A stretch of DNA of 64,000 nucleotides from Mactromeris polynyma (lineage: Eukaryota > Mollusca > Bivalvia > Venerida > Mactridae): NCBI GenBank assembly GCA_032209605.1, contig JASFXZ010000002.1, positions 56,794,431 to 56,858,430 of the forward strand, read 5' to 3'. Under the pieces are notes generated by a model. The model had not been told where the DNA came from and ran no database searches. It saw only the letters and a list, made by a program, of their open reading frames with translations. Below, piece by piece: positions 13,501-22,430 of the stretch; position 1 is the stretch's first letter, and each line of letters starts with the position of its first letter. The position numbers were made by a program, and so were the translations under genes.

Positions 13501-16500
13501 CACAAAATGTCAGTTTGAGTTTTAAGTGATACTTAGAGTATGAAACGTAATAATGTCAATTGATGCCAATATAACTGTCAAATTGTTTGTCAATACAGTT
13601 TACCGTAAACAAGACACGCGATGTGATATTTTGATACATGTGTCTATAAGCGTACTAGAACGCCTCGTTGACGTATTGCCACTTAATGTTCAATACAGTA
13701 TCAGTATATAAGAACACCTGTGCCGTGGTACAAACACCTGACAAATCAATAATTGTACTCTAGTCGCACGGATCACGATAATCTGTAATCTTATTCGTCT
13801 TCTGACGAGTACTTGAGGTCTGTTTATACATCACTATAGGTGTTTTCAGTAGCTTAGATTAGACCATGCAGGTGTTACTGTTCAATGTGAAATCTTTATC
13901 TTCCATACACGTTTTGAGAGGTAGATTTCAACGTATCTATTTGAGCAGAGCGTTTTAATAAAACACCCTTAAGGATGCCAAAGGATTTCTTTATTGGAGT
14001 CAGCACGCGTGAAGAAGTTCAAAGTTTCAACACTGTTATACACAGTGGGTATAGCAACCCGTTTGTTGTATGGTCGAATCGTTATGAAATGTTCTCAGTT
14101 CACAGACGCATATACAGTGCAACCTTTCCACAGCAACACGCATTGGGGGACACAAAGTTTGGCTGTTGTTGAGCGATTGTTGTTTCTGAGTGGTTAAATT
14201 AACTGTAAATTCTTACTACATGAAAAGTTGATGGTGTTGTTGAAGAGAGAGTGTTGCTTAAGAGAGGGTAGCTGTTGAGAGGTTGCATGGTAATATATAC
14301 ATGTAAATACACACTAATATAGTTTCACTCATAACTTGCACTTATGAACAACAGGGACAGAATTGCACTAAGCCGGCAAACACATTAACATTGATACATT
14401 CTCCCAGTGTTCCATTTCAATTTAACCATGAATTGTAGCAATGGTGCAATTGGGCGTTGTCATAACTGCTTTTTAATGAGTAGTAAAATGGTTGTTTGTT
14501 CACTACCTAATACAATGTAGCTTTAACAACGATGCATCAATAGTTATTTTTTCATCGTGTCAGACATACATGTAATGTAATCCATGGCCACAAACTGTGC
14601 CCGTCATAGTCTAAGGGTGCACAGGTGCGCCAATCCTCCAAGTAGGCATTGGTTTGCTACCCAGCGACGCTAGTATGATTGGTATTTGATATGCCCGTGA
14701 ATTGGGGAATTTTCCACAGACATTTCCTGAGTTAACTAGGTACTTAGTAAATTGCTTATCATATTTTTTACTGACTCGTCCACACATGTGTCTCTAATCA
14801 CCGTGTTAATTGGTCGGTGTCTACACTGCGTTTGTAAGACTTGATCTTTGTCACAAGACTGGTACACAACTACACTACACTCGACACTGCAATAACGCTT
14901 AAATACAGTGTGACCCATACAATGTAATACATAGAGGGATGAAAGCTGCACAGACTGGTTTGTCTATCTGCACATAAATACAGAAACAGACTTGTTAGTC
15001 TATCTGCACATAAATACAGAAACAGACTGGTTAGTCTATCTGCACATAAATACAGAAACAGACTGGTTAGTCTATCTGCACATAAATACAGAAACAGACT
15101 GGTTAGTCTATCTACACATAAATACAGAAACAGACTGGTTAGTCTATCTGCACATAAATACAGAAACAGACTGGTGAGTCTATCTGCACATAAATACAGA
15201 AACAGACTGGTTAGTCTATCTGCACATAAATACAGAAACAGACTTGTTAGTCTATCTGTACATAAATACAGAAACAGACTGGTTAGTCTATCTGCACATA
15301 AATACAGAAACAGACTGGTTAGTCTATCTGCACATAAATACAGAAACCGACTGGTTAGTCTATCTGTACATAAATACAGAAGCAGACTGGTTAGTGTATC
15401 TGCACATAAATACAGAAGCAGACTGGTTAGTGTATCTGCACATAAATACAGAAACAGACTGGTTAGTCAATCTGCACATATATACTTGTTTCGCTTTCAG
15501 CCTTCAAAATGACACGTGAATTCGATTTTGTAAAAAGAACGCATTAAAATGCCGATAGAATCAAATGCAAAAATCTTATTTTCGTCTTGTTACTGTGTTG
15601 AATTAAAAGTCTGTACTAATTATTTGAATTCATTAAAGATATCAGAATGTCAAAAACTGATGATTTCTGTAAAATACTGCGATCGTCAGAAGTTGTAAAT
15701 GTCATGGAAATTAAGACCTTACTATAACAGTTTATTATCTTTCCCCGGGGAATAAAACATCATTCGTTTCTCATTAGCAACAGTAACATAATCAGCTGAC
15801 ATTTGAATTCGAAGTAATCATAATTATATATGATCCATTTCATCATCTCAGCAAAAACTAAAAAATTGAATAAAGATACACATTTTATATTTTCTGACAA
15901 ATTTCTAGACAAATCTAATCTCAGGATGGGAATCATGAATTTGAAATATGCGATTTATATTGAGAGCTGGAATTATTACAGGGATCATGTTTTTCAGAAT
16001 CTTTTGTTTTTTTCTCTCTCTTTTTCGACTCACAAAGGAAACTTTCAAAGATATTATCCTTATAGACATTAATATTAATCATGCATTTTCTTATCGTCAT
16101 ATGATAAGTCTGAGTAACGGTGTGAATATGCATAAACAATAAGTCTTCCTCTTCGGAAAGTTGGAAGGGTTGAACAATATAACGAATAAAGAATCAGACA
16201 CGGGTATATCGCTGTCATCTCTCGCTGTCTTTTATTTTCTCACTTCAACGACATATGATTACAATGGAATGACAGTTACTACGTAATGTTTGCAGTCATT
16301 CATCAGATAATAGTGAGTGATTTATCGTCTGTAGATACAATTATATAACGTAATAAACAGACGCATTAAATAACGTCATGATATTTTTCCGTCTCTCATA
16401 AAACAGCCCGCCATTGTTTCCGTCTCTATTTGCAGTTCGGCTATTCAATTGTTACGGTATTTCAAGTATTTAAAATATTCATTACAGTCGATGAAATATA

Positions 16501-17836
16501 ACGTGCAAACACAATTCACTGTCGTTTATATTCTTTTCCTCTTGAGTTAGTATTAAAGGAGTCTTCAATCTTGTTTAATACTGCGAGGTTTGGACAGGTG
16601 TTTCAAATTGAATCTCCCCATTTGTGTAATTAATTATTGTTTAAAATGAATAACTGGCATTACATTGTTTGCTCAAGACTCGTGTTGATGGAGTAGGCTT
16701 AGCTATAACAGGCTTTTTTACAAAATAAATCGATATCCACTTCAGCTTTTCGGTGCATATCTCTCACATCTTAATCACGTTATTTGATAACTTAAGTTTC
16801 AATATCTAAATCAAAGACGCATTATTTCGTGACTGACGTACCCCACCCTCTGCAATATCGTACAATTTTCGAGTTACCCGGCAGTCAGTGTATGTCGGAA
16901 GTATGCATATGGAAACCAGATGGGAATTTGCATCAAACATGCATAACGTGCCGAGTGAAATAATCACAGATTCACATATTAATCTTAGTTATCTTGAATT
17001 GGAATTTGCGCAATCTGCAGTCACGTGACGCAATGCGCAATGCCTTCGTGAAAAAAATAATGATATATTCAGACTCAGTGTTAAAAGACGCATGAATAAT
17101 GCTAGCGATAAGTAAAGAGGCCAACCTTCGAGTAGGATCCTAGTTTCACAAAGTAGAATATGGCTCTGATAAATGGAATATAGATAGATAGGGACTGTCT
17201 TCATATCGCTAATGTCAGTATAAAGATACTGGTGACACAGTATCGTATTCGGGTGGTTTGTAAGAAAGGTCTTGTATTGAAGCTCAAACTCGATACAACG
17301 GCCTGTAGGTATTATTGTATAATCGCTTCAAAAGAGCAATGTATTCATGCATGGACAAATACTTCACATGTCGTAACACGTAATAAAACCAGTCTCTAAA
17401 TGGAAAGCAAGGTTGTTTCGTTTTCGCCGGAAGTGTTTGCACTATAGAAGTTGCCAGGTATTATCTGTACAAAGGGGACTCGGGATTAATGGGCCGTTCA
17501 AAAGTATTATGAACGTACATAGAACAGCATAGTTTTTGAAGGTTATACTGAAAAGTGTACATAAAATAAATAGAATCAGCTTTCACTTCGATTATGTCAA
17601 TTTTCAGTTATGATAATTTTTCCGGACTTATCTCTTATACGGTTAGATTAATAGTTACCTGAGCATTTTCCTTTTCTTTTAATGGTGATTTTCTTGCCCT
17701 CGCATCGTCTCGCTCTTTTAACTTCACATTTAGAGAGGTACGACACACCGTCAGATCCGCACATAATTCGTGGTTTCCGACTTTTACACTTCACACTACA
17801 ATCCATGGCGCTGTCCCGCAACGCACGAAATAACGT
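1423..17836 (-). CDS. SMOC: SMOC-like secreted calcium-binding protein, partial, six exons
   Basis: Join, in transcription order: 17836-17659, 11814-11587, 10693-10580, 9316-9215, 4141-3899, 1542-1423 (985 nt, about 328 codons). Every junction has an AG acceptor and a GT donor and the frame stays open throughout; all five introns are phase 1. Domain order is Kazal (six Cys), thyroglobulin type-1 (six Cys with a CWC core), a Lys/Arg-rich linker, then the EC domain with two EF-hand loops, then a low-complexity tail. Kazal-TY-EC order is that of SMOC; testican (SPOCK) has TY after EC and SPARC/hevin lack TY. Known SMOCs are secreted matricellular proteins that bind heparan sulfate and modulate BMP signalling. 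Known family members have two TY domains separated by a SMOC-specific domain; only one TY is visible here. The signal-peptide exon (it should end in phase 0) and the stop codon were not found. Identification is strong; the completeness of the exon set is less sure. Confidence 0.85.
1543..3898 (-). other. SMOC: SMOC intron (EF-hand exon to tail exon)
   Basis: GTGAGT...CTCAG intron of 2.36 kb. Mostly unique AT-rich sequence with a short AT microsatellite near 1717-1730. No further exon or repeat array seen. Confidence 0.7.
3899..4141 (-). CDS. SMOC: SMOC exon: paired EF-hands of EC domain
   Basis: Acceptor CCAATATTTCAG precedes 4141; donor GTGAGTATTC follows 3899. 243 nt, phase 1-1. Two EF-hand loops are visible: DDNKDNLLQRKE (ligands D1, N3, D5, E12) and DNDSDKLITKRE (D1, D3, D5, E12). 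Between them is KKFIKPRSCAKRFLKFC, with the cysteine pair typical of SPARC/SMOC EC domains, and a fourth cysteine sits in WSLCLS. The WKFSHYDDN start matches the W-x-F-x2-LD pattern of SMOC EF-hand 1. Both loops keep the acidic ligands, so calcium binding is expected. Confidence 0.87.
5068..5095. repeat. GA-rich microsatellite
   Basis: Imperfect GA/GAGT run about 28 bp long, directly upstream of the possible exon at 5153. Confidence 0.7.
5153..5273 (+). other. Possible orphan plus-strand exon inside SMOC intron
   Basis: Flanked by a good acceptor (ATTATTTTCCAG before 5153) and a good donor (GGCAG|GTATGT after 5273). Forty codons are open and look protein-like: TNQKLLLQAEEKKRGKVR then IITKIDECIKLVLWDSTDP. 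It would leave in phase 1. An open stretch at 6078-6214, after ATTAAG, continues in the same phase for 45 codons to a TAA. I recognise no family. It may be part of a nested gene, a decayed gene or chance. Confidence 0.28.
7971..8250. repeat. 35-bp minisatellite with CRE and E-box in each unit
   Basis: About eight units of 35 bp (GCGAGAAGGCGCTTAGTTCG, then TGACGTCAAACACGT). It is much more GC-rich than its surroundings. Most units contain the palindrome TGACGTCA, a full cAMP-response element; the first unit has TAACGTCA instead. Unit junctions create CACGTG, a canonical E-box. The last two units lose the E-box. The array lies in the SMOC intron. Confidence 0.92.
8815..8990. repeat. 13-bp minisatellite
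   Basis: About 13 tandem copies of AGACATGACAACC, with an occasional GGACATGACAACC variant. All reading frames over it are repeat artefacts. Confidence 0.93.
9022..9084. mobile_element. Terminal fragment of CAGTRAAACC-type MITE
   Basis: GTGGTCTTAATTTTGAGG...GTGAGGTTTTACTG followed by TA. This matches the right end of the family best seen at 12001-12194; the left part is missing. Confidence 0.6.
9215..9316 (-). CDS. SMOC: SMOC exon: first helix of EC domain
   Basis: Acceptor TATGTTTCAG precedes 9316; donor CCAA|GTAAGTAA follows 9215. 102 nt, phase 1-1. The translation has the entry segment of a SPARC-type EC domain: one cysteine (RCSFKERTRF) followed by an amphipathic stretch NTNLVRVFTEEYNRSLM and a polar run. 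Known SMOC EC domains start with the same Cys-then-helix layout. It joins in frame with the EF-hand exon. Confidence 0.82.
9446..10544. repeat. 40-bp minisatellite filling a SMOC intron
   Basis: About 27 units of 40 bp (consensus ATCGACTGCACAACTCTGCC then GACTTAACTTGGTATGTCTG). Units vary at a few fixed places: ATCG/ATTG, CTGCA/CTGTA and CTG(C/G/T)CG. It takes up about 1.1 kb of the 1.26-kb intron between the EC helix exon and the basic-linker exon. Confidence 0.95.
10580..10693 (-). CDS. SMOC: SMOC exon: basic linker between TY and EC domains
   Basis: Acceptor TTATTTCAG precedes 10693 and donor GTGAGTAA follows 10580. The 38 codons (phase 1 in, phase 1 out) encode a hydrophilic linker with no cysteine. 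The second half is dense in Lys and Arg (RPRPNKEKRKRPQKK, then SNSKK). Such clusters bind heparan sulfate in known SMOCs, where binding is attributed to the C-terminal half; a heparin-binding role here is inferred. No SMOC-specific domain is recognisable. The donor lies only about 35 bp from the large 40-bp minisatellite that fills the next intron. Confidence 0.78.
10963..11020. repeat. 15-bp short tandem repeat
   Basis: About four copies of ACAACAGACATAGCA, abutting the TAGTGCAACC-type MITE relic. Confidence 0.85.
11033..11100. mobile_element. Relic of CAGTGYAACC-type MITE (family 2)
   Basis: TATAGTGCAACCCCCAGAGC... and GCTGTTGTTGAGAGGTTGTT resemble the element at 14115-14290. The right boundary is not clear. 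Confidence 0.4.
11278..11466. mobile_element. CAGTRAAACC-type MITE (family 1)
   Basis: Begins TAGTGAAACCCCAATAA and ends AAGGTTTAACTA, flanked on both sides by TA. Internal GGTCTTATCAATGAG and GGTCTTAATTTTAAGG blocks match other family members. No coding capacity. Confidence 0.65.
11587..11814 (-). CDS. SMOC: SMOC exon: thyroglobulin type-1 domain
   Basis: Acceptor TTAATTTCAG precedes 11814; donor is AAT|GTACGT after 11587. This donor is weak at position -1, but it is the one that keeps frame with the next exon; the alternative GTACTA four bases on does not. The exon starts with two bases of a split codon and ends with one. It holds the six cysteines of a thyroglobulin type-1 domain: KCFQE, IPDCNEDGTY, IQCHY, YCWCVSSDGRP and PSCK. 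The GRPVLHTST...PSC ending is closest to the second TY domain of known SMOC proteins (from memory of the family, not from an alignment). Confidence 0.86.
12001..12194. mobile_element. CAGTRAAACC-type MITE (family 1), intact
   Basis: 194 bp with terminal inverted repeats CAGTAAAACTTCAATAATAA and ...CAGTTTACTG, flanked by TA duplications. The interior is itself built of AATATTGAGGT/GGTCTTATTATTGAG blocks. TIR and TA target suggest the Tc1-mariner/pogo (Tigger-like) group; the assignment is inferred. Confidence 0.8.
14115..14290. mobile_element. CAGTGYAACC-type MITE (family 2)
   Basis: Starts TA|CAGTGCAACCTTTCC and ends GTTGAGAGGTTGCATGG|TA. The terminal inverted repeats are related to family 1 (CAGTG-x-AACC) but the inner sequence (CAGCAACACGCATTGGGG, GCTGTTGTTGAGCG) differs. 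Non-coding. Confidence 0.6.
14953..15485. repeat. 36-bp minisatellite
   Basis: About 14.8 units of 36 bp (GACTGGTTAGTCTATCTGCA then CATAAATACAGAAACA), nearly uniform. The period is a multiple of three, so several frames stay open over it; these are artefacts. Confidence 0.95.
17659..17836 (-). CDS. SMOC: SMOC exon: Kazal/follistatin-like domain
   Basis: Acceptor TTATTTCCAG precedes 17836 and donor CAG|GTAAC follows 17659. The 59 codons contain a six-cysteine Kazal domain: DCSVKC, then MCGSDGVSY, KCEVKRARRC and a closing GKC. The CGSDG-x-SY-x3-CE-x2-RA pattern is typical of the SMOC Kazal module. The exon enters in phase 0 and leaves in phase 1. The residues before the first cysteine (TLFRALRDSAMD) are not hydrophobic, so a signal peptide must be encoded by an upstream exon, to the right. 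Confidence 0.85.
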
Positions 17837-19426
17837 CTGGAAATAAATAATAACATTTATTATTAGACCTAGGATGTCAAGATCAACATCGTGAATGTTG
17901 TTATTGTTGTTCTGACGAGTCATGTAGCATATAGAGCTACAGGTAATAATATCCGCACACAAGTTCAACTGGTTCTGTCTCAATATTATTCATTTTAAAG
18001 ACATTCAGAATCAATGATAAAAAATACTTGTATATTAGATATTTTCACGCAAGGCAATATTATAGCATTAACTTTAATTTTATTTAATCTCATCGTCATC
18101 ATTATCCTCATGCCCCACCTCCTCCTCATCAACACGACGTGACCTTGTATTTTTCGATAGTTTTTTATGCACGTATTCAGTAAAGCGTATACATAAAATT
18201 ATAGTCTAGCTACACAATCATAGTACAGTATAATCAATGTTGTCATTTATAATGTTATGCCCTGAACTGGACATCAACGTTTGAATCTAGCTCTATCACA
18301 AACTTGTTTATTTTACTTTGAAGTCGATTCACGTTTTGTACTAGTAACTGGTTTTCGGTCCATAGATAGATAGAGGGATGGATAGATCGACGGACGGACA
18401 TTTATGGTTTAGGTGGTTTTTTCCTTCTTTAAAAAATAGCCTCTAAGCAGTGTGATTTTATGTGGTTTTCATATAGAAAACAGAACAAAAAAGTCCCTAA
18501 CCCTAATGTCAGTAACCCGTAAACCGAAAATGTTTGCCCGGACAGGCATTTTGACAGTTGGATGGATGGACATTCGATAGATTGACTGGTCGTGATGAAA
18601 TGCATACGTATTTGACTATGTAGACAGTCGATATACGAGAGTGTATGTTTGTTTCATGCTGGCGAGAAATGTCATAAATTGTCTTCTAACCAGGATAGTT
18701 ATAAAAGATACACACTTCACAAGATATCATTATGTTGTACTGTGCTATATAATTTAATTACACGTATGTGTAGTACTTAATGAAACATGATTGAATCATC
18801 AGTAAGCTTATGAAAGACGAACTTGCTATGAACACATTCTTGTGAAAATGAGAAAGTTCCATTGAATTAACTAGAAGCTTTCTTCATCTAACAAACACTA
18901 GAGTTAAACAACCCATAGGCCTTATAAGTCAAACGAATCTTCAAACTTGTGATGAAATCATGAGTTTATTACGTACAGATGGTACGAACAAACACCTGTG
19001 CAAAGTGTTGTACTTCTGTGATAATGTATTCACTTCAGTTTATGTTTTATTGGCAATTTTTATATCCATTTTATCCTGTAATAACCTCCTCTTAATAGTA
19101 TATATAAGGTAACTAATATATAATTAAAATTCCTATAAAACCAACACCGAGAAAATGGAAGAGCGAATCACTTTCTTTGAAGCATGATTTAAGACAAGAT
19201 TCGTGTGTTATCATACCACTATACACCTGTTCAATTAGTTGTTTGATATATAGCCACAAAATATGTAATATTTCAATTATGCGTTAAAGAAACATAATAA
19301 AGTAAATTGTGCGTGAGGAAAGCTATTGATGTGATGATGGTGTGATGAGCAACAGCGAACCATCTGCGTAATTAGCTCGATTCTTCATCAGGGATATTTT
19401 GTACTATCAAAACCGGCTCAAAGACT
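17837..19426. other. No gene recognised; presumed first intron of SMOC
   Basis: AT-rich sequence upstream of the Kazal exon with an ATAGATAGATAGAGGGATGG-like stretch near 18363-18400. No signal-peptide exon could be found. Confidence 0.5.
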
Positions 19427-20000
19427 ATGGTCCACGTACAATCTGCGTGAACTGTGGTCCGCGTACAGTCTGCGTGATCTATGGTCCGCGTACAGTCTGC
19501 GTGATCTATGGTCCGCGTACAATCTGCGTGATCTATGGTCCACGTACAATCTGCGTGAACTGTGGTCCGCGTACAGTCTGCGTGATCTATGGTCCGCGTA
19601 CAGTCTGCGTGATCTATGGTCCGCGTACAATCTGCGTGATCTATGGTCCACGTACAATCTGCGTGAACTGTGGTCCGCGTACAGTCTGCGTGATCTATGG
19701 TCCGCGTACAGTCTGCATGATCTATGGTCCGCACACAGTCTGCATGATCTATGGTCCGCGTACAGTCTGCGTAATCTATGGTCCGCGTACAGTCAGCGAG
19801 ATCTATGGTCCGCGTACAATCTGCGTAATCTATGGTCCGCGTACAGTCTGCGTAATCTATGGTTCGCGTACAGTCAGCGAGATCTATGGTCCGCGTTCAG
19901 TCTGCGTGATCTATGGTCCGCGTACAGTCTGCGTAATCTATGGTTCGCGTACAGTCTGCGTGATCTATGGTCCGCGTACAATCTGCGTGATCTTTGGTCA
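19427..20000. repeat. 27-bp minisatellite with 108-bp higher-order period
   Basis: About 21 units of 27 bp (GGTCCGCGTACAGTCTGCGT then GATCTAT). In the left part a variant block GGTCCACGTACAATCTGCG TGAACTGT recurs at 19433, 19541 and 19649, exactly every 108 bp (four units). Both strands stay open because 27 is a multiple of three. Confidence 0.95.
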
Positions 20001-21244
20001 ATTCTCATGAACTATGATTTTTGTACAACGCATTGGTCAGCACTCAAAGTTGAATGCAGTTGAATTCAAAATTGTGACGATTAATTTGATGTATTGTTTC
20101 TTATTATAGAGTATAGGCACACGTCAATTATATGTTTTACATAATACACAGAATCAAACAGAACTGGAGATTTAAGCAAGACATTAATTTAACGAACCAA
20201 GATATTAGGCGTATGACGATATTGCAGAATTATTCAGTCAATGTATGGTAAAATATTCAGCTTATTTCAGACCCGACGCAGGTAGTTGACAATATTGCTT
20301 ATTTTACTTTAGATATAGCATAATAAAACAAATAATGCTTGAACAATGAAGACAAAATATTGAAATGTTATGTTTTCGTACATCGTTTCCTGTATAAAAG
20401 ATATGTATAAATTATATCCCAATTTTATTCAACTATCTACGAAGTTATGAACATACAAACAGGTAGCGCACCTGTTGAGTGACATAGCCCTTATCTCTAG
20501 TATAGTGCGCTTGTTAAGGGCCCTTCACATACATTTAAAAGTCTCTTATTTGTTGAATACAAGGTGTGAAAAGTTCGGTTTTCATACTATAAGTACGTCC
20601 TCTGCATTGTCATCTAACACCTGGTGATATTTGTACAGCAATTATGTAAATACGGTATCAACAAGAACAATATTTTTGCAAAGTCATTCCTTTTACTGGA
20701 GCATAGAGTATGAATTTCATTAAATCTGTCTTAATGAGAGGGTACGTGCGTGAAGAACTGAAATATTGGGTGGAGGGCTTTCAAAACATCAATAATATTG
20801 ATAGAGCTAACATAAAATACGAAAAAATACCCGTGGTTAATATACCTTTTCTAAATAATTACAATACGTTACTTCACGAGTGTGTGTTTGTGTGTATATC
20901 TATACACCCGACTTTATATTAAATTTTCACGTTTCTCAACTTGTGCCGCTCGCAGTTTGTATGAGCTGAATTGAACCTCTCTTTGATATGATATGTAACA
21001 ACATTAGGAAGATCGATTTTGATATTTTTTAATAACATTCCGTTGATACGATAAATCGATTCCAAATTAAATTTGGATATTGAACAGAATTCGTCGTTTA
21101 TCACTGCATGAAAATCTAAATCTTGATAAGTAAAACATATTTGCGAACATAGAAACAGAACAGTTTGTCAAATTAGAATGCACACACAACACACACACTA
21201 TTAACAGCGCACACAACGCACAGGTAACACAGACACTACATACA
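20001..21244. other. No gene recognised
   Basis: AT-rich; an AC-rich lead-in (21180-21244) precedes the next minisatellite. Nothing else stands out. Confidence 0.55.
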
Positions 21245-22430
21245 GTGCACCCAATATGCGGACAACACAAACACTATATACCACACACACATCACATGGA
21301 CAACACAAACTCAATATACGCCACACAATACATGGACAACACAAACTCAATATACGCCACACAATACATGGACAACACAAACTCAATATACGCCACACAA
21401 TACATGGACAACACAAACTCAATATACGCCACACAATACATGGACAACACAAACTCAATATACGCCACACAATACATGGACAACGCAAACTCAATATACG
21501 CCACACAATACATGGACAACGCAAACCCAATAAACGACACACAACACATGGACAACACAAACCCAATAAACGACACACAACACATGGACAACACAAACCC
21601 AATATACGCCACACAATACATGGACAACGCAAACCCAATAAACGACACACAACACATGGACAACGCAAACCCAATAAACGACACACAACACATGGACAAC
21701 ACAAACCCAATATACGCCACACAACACATGGACAACACAAACCCAATATACGTCACACAACACATGGACAACGCCAACACAATATGCGCCACACAACAGA
21801 TGGACAACGCAAACCCAATATACGCCACAAAACACGCGGACAACACAAACCCAATATACGCCACACAACACGCGGACAACACAAACCCAATATACGCCAC
21901 ACAACACGCGGACAACACAAACCCAATATACGTCACACAACACGCGGACAACACAAACCCAATATACGCCACACAACACGCGGACAACACAAACCCAATA
22001 TACGCCACACAACACGCGGACAACACAAACCCAATATACGTCACACAACACATGGACAATGCCAACACAATATGCGCCACACAACAGATGGACAACACAA
22101 ACCCAATATACGCCACACAACACGCGGACAACACAAACCCAATATACGCCACACAACACGCGGACAACACAAACCCAATATACGTCACACCAGACATGGA
22201 CAACGCCAACACAATATGCGCCACACAACAGATGGACAACACAAACCCAATATACGCCACACAACACGCGGACAACACAAACCCAATATACGCCACATAA
22301 CACATGGACAACATAAACACAATAAACGCCACACAACACGCGGAAAACACATACACAATATACGTCATTAAACACGCGGACAACACATACACAATATACG
22401 CCACTTAACACAGATGGACAACACAAACAC
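21245..22430. repeat. 36-bp minisatellite, about 31 units
   Basis: Unit ACACAATACATGGACAACAC then AAACTCAATATACGCC. Left units have CAATACATGG, middle and right units CAACACGCGG or CAACAGATGG. This change in variant along the array indicates local unit amplification. Low-GC on one strand, A/C-rich on the other. Long frames in it (up to 371 codons) are artefacts of the period of 36. Confidence 0.95.

Larger units (their letters stand above)
11815..17658 (-). other. SMOC: SMOC intron (Kazal exon to TY exon)
   Basis: 5.84 kb with GTAAC donor and TTTCAG acceptor. It contains two MITEs (12001-12194 and 14115-14290) and a 36-bp minisatellite (14953-15485); the rest is AT-rich. I saw no CWC-containing thyroglobulin exon here, but the reading was by eye. 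Confidence 0.6.

Noticed and set aside
14992..15519. Frames of 61-112 codons over 14.95-15.5 kb
   Set aside because: Read-through of the 36-bp array.
1423..17836. Testican (SPOCK) or SPARC/hevin instead of SMOC
   Set aside because: Testican has its TY domain after the EC domain and SPARC/hevin have none; here TY comes between Kazal and EC.
19372..20010. 203-codon plus frame and 79-120-codon minus frames with GPRTVCVIY-type repeats
   Set aside because: Products of the 27-bp array on both strands.
21245..22404. Open frames of 311-371 codons on both strands over the 36-bp array
   Set aside because: The unit length is a multiple of three and lacks stops in several frames, so long frames arise automatically. 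No domain, start context or splice signals.
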